DNA of 64,000 nt from Methanolobus sediminis (GTDB lineage: Archaea > Halobacteriota > Methanosarcinia > Methanosarcinales > Methanosarcinaceae): assembly GCF_031312595.1 (NCBI RefSeq), contig NZ_CP133592.1, forward strand, positions 682,001 to 746,000, in the 5' to 3' direction. The position numbers were made by a program, and so were the translations under genes. Positions 1 through 7,847 of this stretch are shown in pieces. The stretch's first letter is position 1. Each line of letters opens with the position of its first letter. The notes under the pieces are model-generated. The model saw only the letters and a list, made by a program, of their open reading frames with translations, was not told where the DNA came from and ran no database searches.

Positions 1-156
1 CCAGCCAGTGCTGGCTATGAAAGATTCACATATAGAACTGCTGTAAATAATCTCTTTTAAAAAGTTCTTCCGTTTCCTTAAATACTACTGAACAAAAGTA
101 TCAGTACCGTAAAATATATCTAAACCACAAACTGATAAAAAATATGGGGTTTAACT
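1..156 (+). promoter_or_regulatory. Upstream region of the flavoprotein/DUF1641 operon
   Basis: No gene is visible here. A TATA-like tract lies near 110-120, and a GGGG element at 146-149 sits seven bases before the ATG at 157. That purine run is an SD variant that also precedes several other genes in the window (6925, 33477 and probably 3231-3234). Confidence 0.45.
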
Positions 157-1347
157 ATGAAAGAAAAGGTATTGATATTAGGAGCGGGCTATGCCGGATC
201 GGTGGTAGCTAATAAACTGGCAAGAGAATTCAGACAAAAAATAGCTAAAGACGAACTTGAAATAACTGTTTTAGACAAAAGCGACACAAGCATCAATCAG
301 GGCGGATTTACATTTCTTCCATTCGGGCTTTATACCCCTGAAGATATAATACGAAAAAGAAGTAAGCTTATCAGCCCACGTGTAAATTCCATTTTCGGAG
401 AAGATGGAGAAGTTACAGCCATTGACATCAAAAGCAAAGAAGTAGGCGTCAAAAGCGGAAAGAAATACAATTATGACTACCTTGTAATTGCAATGGGTGC
501 AAGACCCATAAAAGATGCTGTTCCGGGATTGGCTGATGACCTGCACACATTCTATACTTCAATTGAAGAAGCAATGGAAGTCGGCAAAAAGATAAACAGT
601 ATCGAAAAAGGAGACATTGTAATATCCGTTGCAGCAATGCCAATACCCTGTCCGGGAGCACCTGTCAAATTTACCTTCATGCTTGATAGTTACCTGAGGA
701 ACGTAAGGAAGAACAGGGAACAATTCAACATAAAATTACTCTGGCCAATGGAACCTATAGGACCTCCTGAATTCAACAAACTTGTGAGCGGACTCCTTAA
801 AGAAAAGGACATAGAAGTAAAAAGAAGCTTCCCACTGGGAGAAGTCAATGCTTCCACAAAAGAACTCAGCTCAAAAGAAGGAGAGAAGGTCAAATACGAC
901 TTATTAATAGCAGTTCCCCCGCATAAACCACAGCAAGTACTTTCAGACTCAGGACTCACCGATGAAAAAGGATGGGTACCATGTGATAAAAACACCCTCC
1001 AGTACAGAGGACCTGCAGGCAACCATGATAATGTATACGTCCTTGGAGACAACGGGCCGGCAGATGTGCTGAAAACCGGAATAGGAGCACATTATCAATC
1101 CCTTGTTGTCAGTCAGAATCTCATCAATGAAATATATGGTAACGGAACAAAAGTACCATATGAAGGAGAAACAGGTTGCCCCATCATAGTAGAAACTGAA
1201 ACACCGACCTCATCTGGCCAGGCTTACATTGCCACCTGGAATTATGGAACCATGCCTGCACCATTCAAACCTACAAAAATGGGATGGTATGTATATCGCA
1301 TGTATTACTACCTGCACTGGGATATGAGTGTTAAAGGGTTGTTCTAA
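157..1347 (+). CDS. FAD/NAD(P)-dependent oxidoreductase, sulfide:quinone oxidoreductase-like
   Basis: This 396-residue flavoprotein opens with a Rossmann dinucleotide fold (GAGYAG at about residues 9-14). It has the second FAD-contact stretch VLGDNGPAD near residue 300. The family includes sulfide:quinone oxidoreductase, flavocytochrome c and NDH-2. A CPGAP segment near residue 168 and a GCP segment near the C-terminus put cysteines roughly where sulfide:quinone oxidoreductases carry their redox pair, so oxidation of sulfide or another sulfur donor at the membrane is plausible but unproven. The ATG at 157 follows a GGGG element. The stop is 12 bases before the DUF1641 gene, behind a strong GGAGGG SD, so the two form an operon. 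DUF1641 proteins commonly neighbour such flavoproteins. Confidence 0.85.
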   Translation: MKEKVLILGAGYAGSVVANKLAREFRQKIAKDELEITVLDKSDTSINQGGFTFLPFGLYTPEDIIRKRSKLISPRVNSIFGEDGEVTAIDIKSKEVGVKSGKKYNYDYLVIAMGARPIKDAVPGLADDLHTFYTSIEEAMEVGKKINSIEKGDIVISVAAMPIPCPGAPVKFTFMLDSYLRNVRKNREQFNIKLLWPMEPIGPPEFNKLVSGLLKEKDIEVKRSFPLGEVNASTKELSSKEGEKVKYDLLIAVPPHKPQQVLSDSGLTDEKGWVPCDKNTLQYRGPAGNHDNVYVLGDNGPADVLKTGIGAHYQSLVVSQNLINEIYGNGTKVPYEGETGCPIIVETETPTSSGQAYIATWNYGTMPAPFKPTKMGWYVYRMYYYLHWDMSVKGLF

Positions 1348-1359
1348 GGAGGGAAAAAT

Positions 1360-1716
1360 ATGGAAAATGATAATATACCAACAAATATTCCAATTGCACC
1401 GGAAGATATGGATGCCTTCCTGGACCTCATCAGAACTGCAAGGATTATGCAGGATTACATGAATGATCAGACTGCACATGGAATAGCTGAGATCATGACT
1501 ACCATGTTCAAACTGATAAATGCTGCAATGAGCACTGACATGGTTGAGATCATGGAAAGAGCAGTTCAGGACCCTGAGCTGGATAAAGCAATTCTTAACC
1601 CTCCTAAAGTAGGACTGGGAGGACTGATTAAACAGATGGGTGACGAAGACTTCCAGAAAGGTATGGGTGTCTTACTCACATTTGTAAAAGCAATAGGAAG
1701 AGCTACTGAAGAGTAA
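1360..1716 (+). CDS. DUF1641 domain protein
   Basis: A 118-residue acidic, mostly helical protein without signal peptide or membrane segment. The C-terminal GLGGLIKQMGDEDFQKGMG stretch matches the DUF1641 pattern of a glycine-rich turn followed by 'QKGlg'. The family has no established reaction; its recurrent partnership with sulfide:quinone-reductase-like flavoproteins suggests an accessory or assembly role (inference). Start ATG at 1360 has the SD GGAGGG seven bases upstream. Met content is high, as in the C-terminal tail of the protein at 33487, but no homology is claimed. It ends at a hairpin terminator that faces the converging kinase gene. Confidence 0.8.
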   Translation: MENDNIPTNIPIAPEDMDAFLDLIRTARIMQDYMNDQTAHGIAEIMTTMFKLINAAMSTDMVEIMERAVQDPELDKAILNPPKVGLGGLIKQMGDEDFQKGMGVLLTFVKAIGRATEE

Positions 1717-1730
1717 AAACCGATTAAGAG

Positions 1731-1756
1731 ATTCCCAGTTATGTGGGAATTTCATT
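1731..1756 (+). terminator. Hairpin terminator between converging genes
   Basis: ATTCCCA at 1731-1737 pairs with TGGGAAT at 1744-1750 and is followed by a T-rich tract. It lies 15 bases after the DUF1641 stop and overlaps the end of the opposing kinase gene, so it may serve the + strand operon. Confidence 0.55.
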
Positions 1757-3238
1757 TTCTTTAACTGGAATCGGATCTCCTTCGCCTCCATTGTTCCTGT
1801 TATCGTCGTAGAACTTGATAATGAATGTCGCTCCTGATGGAGTATTATCCTCTACGGATATCTCTCCGTACCTTTCAACTATTCTTTTTACAATGTACAA
1901 TCCAAGACCAGTGTTTCCGGATTTACCATATTTGAAACCTTCATCGAATATCCTCTCTTTTATTTTGTCCGGTATACCACTTCCATTATCGGATATCCTG
2001 AGTTCGCAATAATCTTCCTTTGAGTCCATAGATATATCTATAGTATCTGCTTTACCATGGATAACAGCATTCTGTATAATGTTGCCTATAACCGAATGAA
2101 GACCGCTGTCCGCTTTTACCGAACAGTATCCGGATATGTTGATCTTTACAGGGAACTCCTTCGAAATTTCTATTGCAAGCATACGAAGATCAATGGTCAT
2201 AAGCTCCCTGATATACATCAGTGACTCAAAATCCTTCATCTCACAAATAAGTTTAATGCTATGGTTCACAGCCTTTTCCGAAAAGTCAAGCTCTCTTTCG
2301 GACATTCTTTCTTTCAGGTTATCAATTGAAAGGCAAATAATGTTCAGATCATTAAGAATATCGTGTCTGAGTATCTGATTCACCAGACTCAGAGTTTCAA
2401 GCAGATCTTCCTGGGCTTTTTTCTTCTTAACAAGGTCATATTCCCTCATCTTTAACTCCCGGTAAAGAAGATTATATGGACGTGCAAGACTTGTGAAGAC
2501 TATTGCCTTATAAATAAGATAAAATGACAGCAGCTTGAAGAAATGACCTATCAGGTTTGAAAAACCATAAACATCTATGTAAAAGGTGAAAGCCAGTTCC
2601 GCAAATATTGTGAGAATAATAGAAGCTATGATCAAGCTGTAGACCTTACTGTCAAATTTATCCCTGTACCTGTGGAGCAATATGGCTGAAGCAAGTAATA
2701 TCAGGCATATGATATACTCACTTATGATCTTGAACTGAGTAAGACCACTGCCTTCAATATAACAATCAGGGAAATATCCCCGATAGATAACTGCGATAAT
2801 AAGGGACGTAAATACAAAATATATGACGAGAACTTTTCTGTAATTGAGCTCTTTTTTCATAAGAAGAGGGGCAATCAGAAATGAGATACTTTGCATATAT
2901 CTGGCAGCTATCCATAACTGAGTAGGTAAATTTGCATTATTGCCCGGAAAAATGCCCATTCCTTTGTAACTGATTATATGCAGAAAATCAAACCATGATA
3001 CAAAAAAGAAACTTATTCCTATAAACAAAAGATATGAATTCTTCAGATATTTTCTGGAGTTCCATGCAATCAGAAAAACAGCAGCAATAACTGTTATACT
3101 TGTTACTTCCACAATACTGTGAAATAAGAGATAGTTACTAAGACTTATAAGATACAAAATCAGAAGAAGCAGAACCACAATACTTGCTTCAGAATACTTA
3201 TCATATATATTTTGTAAATTCACAAAGTAACCCCGCAT
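1739..3238 (-). CDS. Membrane sensor histidine kinase with MASE3 domain
   Basis: A 499-residue kinase. Residues ~15-250 hold about seven membrane helices with the MASE3 hallmarks (AWNSRKYL, SYKGMGIF). A charged helical linker (~255-285) follows, then a phospho-acceptor box LRHDILNDL with the candidate histidine near 292. The ATP-binding domain has N-box NAVIHG, G1 SDNGSGIP and G2 GNTGLGLYIV. It should autophosphorylate at the membrane; the signal and partner are unknown, and no response regulator is adjacent. The ATG at 3238 gives the longest frame, but a GTG at 3223 preceded seven bases earlier by GGGG may be the real start. The HRHDxxN-type box is typical of methanogen kinases. Confidence 0.88.
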   Translation of the reverse strand: MRGYFVNLQNIYDKYSEASIVVLLLLILYLISLSNYLLFHSIVEVTSITVIAAVFLIAWNSRKYLKNSYLLFIGISFFFVSWFDFLHIISYKGMGIFPGNNANLPTQLWIAARYMQSISFLIAPLLMKKELNYRKVLVIYFVFTSLIIAVIYRGYFPDCYIEGSGLTQFKIISEYIICLILLASAILLHRYRDKFDSKVYSLIIASIILTIFAELAFTFYIDVYGFSNLIGHFFKLLSFYLIYKAIVFTSLARPYNLLYRELKMREYDLVKKKKAQEDLLETLSLVNQILRHDILNDLNIICLSIDNLKERMSERELDFSEKAVNHSIKLICEMKDFESLMYIRELMTIDLRMLAIEISKEFPVKINISGYCSVKADSGLHSVIGNIIQNAVIHGKADTIDISMDSKEDYCELRISDNGSGIPDKIKERIFDEGFKYGKSGNTGLGLYIVKRIVERYGEISVEDNTPSGATFIIKFYDDNRNNGGEGDPIPVKENEIPT

Positions 3239-3485
3239 TTGTTACACTAACCCTATTGCAAGTTATATCGATTTCCATGATATAAATTTATTATCAAAAA
3301 CAAATGGAGCGGGACTGTAAAAAAGTCCCAATATCCAAACTATGGAGTTGACCATCAATAACGGAATTAATGTATAACTTCATAAATAATCAGGCAATAT
3401 AAATCCGGAAGTTGAAACTGCATATATAACCAGCAGAATATTCGGTATGTCAACAAAAGATATTAAATATAACAAATAGATATAT
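3239..3485. other. Intergenic region between divergent kinase and HTH genes
   Basis: About 250 AT-rich bases without a gene. A small hairpin (GGGACT pairing with AGTCCC) lies near 3312-3329. TATA-like tracts suit divergent promoters. No other structure was recognised. Confidence 0.4.
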
Positions 3486-3497
3486 TCACAATTGTGA
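3486..3497. promoter_or_regulatory. Palindromic operator TCACAATTGTGA
   Basis: A perfect 12-base palindrome 38 bases before the HTH gene, flanked by TATA-like tracts at 3478-3485 and 3500-3512. The same 12-mer recurs at 4281-4292, with an 11/12 copy at 4304-4315. Autoregulation by the adjacent HTH protein is the simplest reading. Confidence 0.6.
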
Positions 3498-3535
3498 GAT
3501 TTTTTATTTAAAAACAACAATAAAAAGGAATATAC

Positions 3536-3847
3536 ATGAAATTACCATGTCAGATGATAGTCTGGGACGTATTACCCGCCATTAGAGCAGCCATTGCAGA
3601 AGAACTTATCAATTGCGGACTGTCACAGCAGGAAGTTGCCAAACAGCTTGATATGGCACCTTCTGCAGTTTCACAATACCTGTCCAAGAAAAGAGGCTAC
3701 AGGATTGTACTTGAGGATGATATGAAAGCATCTATCCGTGAGCTTGCCGAAGATATGAAAGAGAACAGGGTAGATGACCTTGCTTCAAGGATATGTGCAA
3801 TATGTAAACAGCTTAGAGAAGAAGGTCAACAATGTTCTAATGATTAG
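3536..3847 (+). CDS. Small HTH transcriptional regulator with C-terminal cysteine cluster
   Basis: A 103-residue protein. A helix-turn-helix at residues ~25-55 (GLSQQEVAKQLDMAPSAVSQ) is of the Xre/lambda-repressor type. It is followed by a YLSKKRG wing-like segment and an acidic helix. The C-terminus has CAICKQLREEGQQC; together with Cys5 this could bind a metal or Fe-S centre and act as a sensor (inference). ATG at 3536 has AAGGA upstream. The gene ends in TAG followed directly by TAA, notable in a lineage that may decode TAG as pyrrolysine. The same palindrome precedes this gene and the ThiS/MoaD leader opposite, suggesting both are its targets. Confidence 0.8.
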   Translation: MKLPCQMIVWDVLPAIRAAIAEELINCGLSQQEVAKQLDMAPSAVSQYLSKKRGYRIVLEDDMKASIRELAEDMKENRVDDLASRICAICKQLREEGQQCSND

Positions 3848-3883
3848 TAATACTTTTTTGATCCAAGTTGCTTTGACGAAGCA

Positions 3884-4078
3884 TCAGCCTCCGAATACAA
3901 CCTGGATAATCCTTATATCATCACTGTTTTCTAGAATGGTGTCTTCAGGAATAATACACTTGTTCTTTGATACAAGAACCTCACCCTGACTTATGTCTAA
4001 ACGTTGGAGTAATTCCTCTACTGTTAACGAATCTGTGACTAATTCCTTAATGTCACCATTTGGAAGTATTACTTTCAT
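3884..4078 (-). CDS. ThiS/MoaD-family ubiquitin-like sulfur carrier
   Basis: A 64-residue beta-grasp protein ending in Gly-Gly, the feature adenylated and thiocarboxylated by E1-like enzymes. It begins MKVILPNGD and contains LTVEELLQRLDI and EDTILENSDDIRIIQV, a pattern typical of ThiS/MoaD and archaeal SAMP proteins. It could donate sulfur for thiazole, molybdopterin or tRNA thiolation; the sequence does not decide. No E1 or partner synthase is nearby. ATG at 4078 follows AGAGG. It converges with the HTH gene and appears to sit at the end of a transcript starting near 4290, so its leader would be about 200 bases and contain the tRNA-like fold and two hairpins. Confidence 0.82.
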   Translation of the reverse strand: MKVILPNGDIKELVTDSLTVEELLQRLDISQGEVLVSKNKCIIPEDTILENSDDIRIIQVVFGG

Positions 4079-4146
4079 ATATTTGCCTCTTGAAAAAAAT
4101 GGAATGGAGGTAGTTTGGAATACTAGTTTGGAGTAGACGTTTTTCA

Positions 4147-4190
4147 GCAGGAGCCAGAAGACTCCTGCGGGATTTGAGGTTAAACCTCAA
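4147..4190 (-). other. Two hairpins in the ThiS/MoaD leader
   Basis: Two perfect 7-bp stems: GCAGGAG/CTCCTGC at 4147-4168 (8-base loop), and TTGAGGT/ACCTCAA at 4174-4190 (3-base loop). The second overlaps the 3' end of the tRNA-like element. Neither is followed by a U-run on the minus strand, so they look like leader structure and not terminators. Confidence 0.5.
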
Positions 4191-4260
4191 GCCAGGACCC
4201 GGACTTGAACCGGAACGACATCATCTTACAGAAGAATGTTAGCCGCACCAATTTCCTGGT
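4190..4260 (-). ncRNA. tRNA-like element or tRNA pseudogene
   Basis: The 71 minus-strand bases fold partly as a tRNA. The T-arm is canonical: TCCGG, loop TTCAAGT, CCGGG. The acceptor pairs six of seven positions (ACCAGGA with TCCTGGC), leaving an A-C mismatch at the end. The D-arm is stunted (TTGG/CTAA, 5-base loop), and the anticodon stem pairs only four of five around a loop that would read CUG, so it is not a convincing functional tRNA. It lies between the operator pair at 4281-4315 and the ThiS/MoaD gene. A decayed tRNA or a tRNA-mimicking 5' leader are both possible. Confidence 0.45.
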
Positions 4261-4280
4261 AATTGGCAATTTATGCCTGG

Positions 4281-4315
4281 TCACAATTGTGATAGAGCAT
4301 AATACACAATTGTGA
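4281..4315 (-). promoter_or_regulatory. Twin palindromic operators at the ThiS/MoaD promoter
   Basis: TCACAATTGTGA at 4281-4292 and a one-mismatch copy at 4304-4315 have centres 23 bases apart, about two helical turns. On the minus strand a TATA-like tract (near 4316-4327) lies just upstream, so the palindromes overlap the expected start of transcription, as expected for repressor sites. Confidence 0.6.
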
Positions 4316-4463
4316 TATTTAAAAATAACGTTCGTACAATGGCTAATAAAATACATTGATGCCAAAATCTAAAGCAAATAGACAGTCCACAGGCAAGAAC
4401 ATTGACAAAAACACTATATTTATCTTCAATGAGAAACATGCAGAACGAGCTTAATATTATTGC

Positions 4464-4535
4464 GGACCTGTAGTGTAGCGGATATCACTTAAGCCTCCGG
4501 AGCTTAGAACCCGGGTTCGACTCCCGGCAGGTTCG
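4464..4535 (+). tRNA. tRNA-Arg (anticodon CCG)
   Basis: A full cloverleaf of 72 bases. The acceptor GGACCTG pairs with CAGGTTC. The anticodon stem TAAGC/GCTTA encloses loop CTCCGGA, giving CCG. The T-arm is CCGGG TTCGACT CCCGG, the discriminator is G, and no CCA is encoded. A TATA-like tract near 4412-4421 probably drives it. No intron or integration remnant adjoins it. Confidence 0.93.
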
Positions 4536-4585
4536 TTCCATTAGTCCTAGAATCCCTATTCTATCAAAATCATTTTGGCGATCCC

Positions 4586-5536
4586 ATGAGTCAGAAACAC
4601 ACTGCAAAAGGAAAAAGAAAGACAGAAACCGAACAACGAAAGATGAATGTCAAACTTCTCCCGCTTGCACTGGGAATACTACTCATGGCAGCCGGTGCTT
4701 TTGGAATCATGCACAGTTCGAACAATGATGAAAACTGGTCTGTTTCGGATGATGGTATTCTTTCCTTTCCGGTAATAAAAAATATTGATTACAGCTCAAA
4801 TGACATATCTGCAGCTAATGATGCAGATATCATCAGGGAAGTCAGTTTTGAAAGTAGTGGCTCCCAGATTGCAGGACTTATAAGGATCCCAGAGTCAGGT
4901 ACGAATGTACCCGGTGTTGTAATTCTTCCCGGAGCAGGAGTGTCAAAAGAACAGCAGACAGCAGTTCCCCAGTTGCTTTCATCCCTTGGATACGCATCTA
5001 TTACAATTGACCAGAGAAATCTTGGAGGAATTGACCCACAAGGTGACCTGGCACTTTACATGAATGGAACAGAACCAGTAGAATACATGATGGTGCATGA
5101 TGCACTTGCAGCTGCAAATGTTCTTGCCGACCAGTCTGAAGTTAATGAGGACAACATTGCAATGCTGGGTCTCAGTAATGGTGGCAGATTTGCCATAATA
5201 GCAACTGCAATAGAACCTGGAATAAAAGGAGTGATTGGAATCAGCACAAGCGGATATGATACTGATTCCATAGAACTTAACGACAATATAAACATGGATG
5301 CGTATAAGTTTTACAGGTCAATCGACCCTGACAACTATCTGGATATGATAAGCTCACGCAGGTTTGTTATGCTGCACTCCATGAATGACAGCACTATTCC
5401 CTATGAATATGCACTTCGAACCTTTGATAAAGCCGAAGAACCTAAGGCACTTTATCCTATCAACGGAAGCACACACGGCTATTCTCCGCTTATGGCTGAA
5501 GACATCGAAAATGAACTTGGAATCATATTCGAATAA
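4586..5536 (+). CDS. Membrane-anchored alpha/beta hydrolase
   Basis: A 316-residue protein with one N-terminal transmembrane segment (residues ~22-42, after a Lys/Arg-rich cytoplasmic tail) and an extracytoplasmic alpha/beta-hydrolase domain. Visible elements are the oxyanion-type strand VVILPGAG, the nucleophile elbow GLSNGG (Ser near 199), an acid region around HSMNDSTIPYEYA, and a late histidine in NGSTHGYSPL. The overall order resembles dienelactone hydrolase/acyl-peptidase types; the substrate is unknown. No good SD precedes the ATG at 4586, and the Met at 4643-4645 is an alternative start that would keep the anchor. It ends at a bidirectional terminator shared with the cupredoxin-fold gene. 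Confidence 0.82.
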   Translation: MSQKHTAKGKRKTETEQRKMNVKLLPLALGILLMAAGAFGIMHSSNNDENWSVSDDGILSFPVIKNIDYSSNDISAANDADIIREVSFESSGSQIAGLIRIPESGTNVPGVVILPGAGVSKEQQTAVPQLLSSLGYASITIDQRNLGGIDPQGDLALYMNGTEPVEYMMVHDALAAANVLADQSEVNEDNIAMLGLSNGGRFAIIATAIEPGIKGVIGISTSGYDTDSIELNDNINMDAYKFYRSIDPDNYLDMISSRRFVMLHSMNDSTIPYEYALRTFDKAEEPKALYPINGSTHGYSPLMAEDIENELGIIFE

Positions 5537-5554
5537 GCTGTAAATATAAAAAAA

Positions 5555-5577
5555 TGAAAAGGCTAAGAGCCTTTTCA
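5555..5577. terminator. Bidirectional hairpin terminator
   Basis: A stem of ten pairs, TGAAAAGGCT with AGCCTTTTCA around a 3-base loop, lies exactly between the converging hydrolase and cupredoxin-fold genes. Confidence 0.65.
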
Positions 5578-5581
5578 CCAT

Positions 5582-6733
5582 TTATGTCACAACGATCATA
5601 CCTGTTATTGCAGGATTATTCTGGACACTGAACGTATAGGTACCTGCTTCTTCAAAGGTATAAGAAAAAGTCTTGCCATAGTAGATAGTCTGATCATCCC
5701 AGAGACCATCATCACTTACAAGAACAATCGGCATTTTTGGACGCTGGAGATTGCGCCAGGTTACAGTCTCACCTACTTTGATCTCCATCGACTCAGGTGT
5801 TGCAATGCGGATGACGAGGAACTCATAATTCTGTTCCATTGCTTGTTCCGGGTCACGTATCCTTTCCTGCTCCATAGTGCCGGCATCCTCACCTTCTCTC
5901 ATCATTGCAGGTGATGGAGCAACCACCGTATCATCAGGTTCTTCATCTTCCACGGATGCCATCCTTTCCTCAGAAACAACTATAATACCAGTCATCTCCA
6001 GATGATCCTGAATACTGAAAGAATAAGTCCCAGGATCATCAAAAGTATAAGAGAATATACGGCCATAGTAGATGATCTGGTCTTCCCAGAGACCATTATC
6101 GCTTACAAGAACGATTGGCATTTTAGGTCTCTGAAGATTTCTCCACATAACACTTTCACCTGCGTATATTTCCATTGAAACTGGTGTCACAGTACGAACA
6201 ATAAGAAACTCATTGTTGCGGTCAAGAACATGTTCCTGTACCATTGCCTTATCCATTTCACGAGACTGTGTCATTACCGCAATGGTCTGAGGTTCTTGTG
6301 GCATCATGTCATCTTCATCAGACATGTCAGATGCAGACTGAAGGATTTTCTCAGATACAACGATAGTTCCCGACATTGCAGGATTATCCTGAACACTAAA
6401 CGTATAGGTTCCGGGCTCATCAAAAGTATAAGAGAATATACGGCCATAGTAGATGATCTGATCATCCCAGAGACCATCGTCACTTACAAGAACTATCGCC
6501 ATCTTAGGCCTCTGAAGATTTCTCCAGGTCACCGTATCCCCAACCGTAATTTCCAGTGACTCAGGAGTTGCTACCCTTATCATCGTAAATTCATAGTTCT
6601 CGTTACTCAAGTCCGTTGACGATGTTGCCATGCCCATATCTGAACCATATGCAGCCACAGACACGGATGTGAATAGAAGTGCTACTGTTATGAATAAAGC
6701 CGAAACTAATGCTGTTGTCCTTATAGATCCCAT
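5582..6733 (-). CDS. Exported protein with three cupredoxin-fold repeats lacking copper ligands
   Basis: A 383-residue protein. An N-terminal signal peptide (residues ~1-29, ending VSVAAYG) is followed by three ~85-residue repeats at about 45-130, 170-255 and 295-383. They are joined by acidic, Met/Glu-rich linkers. Each repeat has the plastocyanin/amicyanin-like frame: VGDTVTWRN, a central VLVSDDGLWDD, FSYTFDEPGTY, then an M/I-xG-IVV strand. In copper proteins these positions carry His, Cys, His and Met. Here the first histidine is replaced by the invariant NLQRPKM, and the Cys and second His are missing in all three repeats. The protein is therefore probably structural or ligand-binding. 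No C-terminal anchor is visible. Confidence 0.85.
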   Translation of the reverse strand: MGSIRTTALVSALFITVALLFTSVSVAAYGSDMGMATSSTDLSNENYEFTMIRVATPESLEITVGDTVTWRNLQRPKMAIVLVSDDGLWDDQIIYYGRIFSYTFDEPGTYTFSVQDNPAMSGTIVVSEKILQSASDMSDEDDMMPQEPQTIAVMTQSREMDKAMVQEHVLDRNNEFLIVRTVTPVSMEIYAGESVMWRNLQRPKMPIVLVSDNGLWEDQIIYYGRIFSYTFDDPGTYSFSIQDHLEMTGIIVVSEERMASVEDEEPDDTVVAPSPAMMREGEDAGTMEQERIRDPEQAMEQNYEFLVIRIATPESMEIKVGETVTWRNLQRPKMPIVLVSDDGLWDDQTIYYGKTFSYTFEEAGTYTFSVQNNPAITGMIVVT

Positions 6734-6933
6734 AGACTGTTCCTCCCGAGGTCCACGCCCTCATATTATATTTTCATTTAAAGTAATATAGCCAAAACCA
6801 TCACGATATGGCAACAGAAATACGAATATTCCAATGCAAGCAGAAAAGGAACATAGCATAGGTATATTCCTGATGGGGAACAATATTCCAATTACTATTT
6901 ATGTATAGAAACATAAATTAAAAAGGGGTTTAT

Positions 6934-7800
6934 ATGCGATCATCACTGATCGACACATTGTTCCTTTCAGAGAAAAGAAAGGATCTACTGTTGTTCCTGA
7001 AAAATGGAACGAAAAACTCAGAGGAAATAAAGAAAGCTTTTGATTACCCATGGAAATCTATGATACCACAGATTAACAAGCTTGTTGAGTGGGATCTGAT
7101 CAATTATGACAAAGGCACCTGTACCCTTACAGCCATGGGGAATATTATAGTCCATAATATGGAAAGTCTTCTGATTACCTTAAATGTCCATGAGAGATAC
7201 GGAGATTACTGGCTGAAGCATGATCTTAGCCCAATACCGCAAGAGCTTCTTTACAGGATTGGTGAGCTTGGGGAATGTGAGATACTTGAACCGGCCATTC
7301 CGGACATATTCGAGCAGGATAAAGAGATACTCATTAACATTAAGGGCTCTGACAGAATAATGGCTTTTGTATCAGTACATCATCCGACACAACTGATGAT
7401 CTACTCTGAACTAATGGAAAAGGGAACAGAAATAGATCTTATTATGACAGAAGATGTCTACGGAATTGTCAGAAAAGAAATACTATCTGAAACAGATTCT
7501 TTACAGATAGAGAATCCGGTATTCATGTCCTTGAAAAAAGAGTACGATAAAGAGATAGAGAATCTATTCAGTGACTTACGTTCAAACATCTTTGTCCACA
7601 AAGGAAACTCTGTGCCCCTTAACCTGATAGTAACTGACAGCTTTTTCTCACTGGCACTCCTGGATAATGCAGGCAAATATAACAACTCCATGATCACTAG
7701 TTCTGAAATGTCCGCTGTTTTATGGGGAAAAGAATTGTTTGAACATTACATGGAAAGAGCAGAAAAGCTAACGGAATATGAAGTTATAAAAAATAGGTAA
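6934..7800 (+). CDS. FilR1/Msr-type winged-helix regulator
   Basis: A 288-residue archaeal regulator. An N-terminal winged helix (residues ~10-80, beginning LSEKRKDLLLFLKNG and including AMGNIIV) is followed by a FilR1-type (former DUF1724) domain from about 120 to the end. That domain includes SVHHPTQL and LFSDLRSNIFVHKGNSVPLNLIVTD-like strands. This family in Methanosarcinales includes MreA and the Msr regulators that switch methanogenic pathways; the target here is unknown. ATG at 6934 has GGGG five bases upstream. It stands alone, with divergent promoter space shared with the cupredoxin-fold gene, which makes that gene a candidate target by proximity only. Confidence 0.82.
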   Translation: MRSSLIDTLFLSEKRKDLLLFLKNGTKNSEEIKKAFDYPWKSMIPQINKLVEWDLINYDKGTCTLTAMGNIIVHNMESLLITLNVHERYGDYWLKHDLSPIPQELLYRIGELGECEILEPAIPDIFEQDKEILINIKGSDRIMAFVSVHHPTQLMIYSELMEKGTEIDLIMTEDVYGIVRKEILSETDSLQIENPVFMSLKKEYDKEIENLFSDLRSNIFVHKGNSVPLNLIVTDSFFSLALLDNAGKYNNSMITSSEMSAVLWGKELFEHYMERAEKLTEYEVIKNR

Positions 7801-7847
7801 ACTATGGTCAGGTCAATAGTCCGGACAAAAGATCAATGGACGTATTA

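Noticed and set aside
4190-4260. Calling the tRNA-like element a functional tRNA-Gln or tRNA-Tyr
   Set aside because: The reading changes with the assumed arm lengths, the anticodon stem does not pair fully in any register, and the acceptor end is mismatched; I kept it as tRNA-like only.
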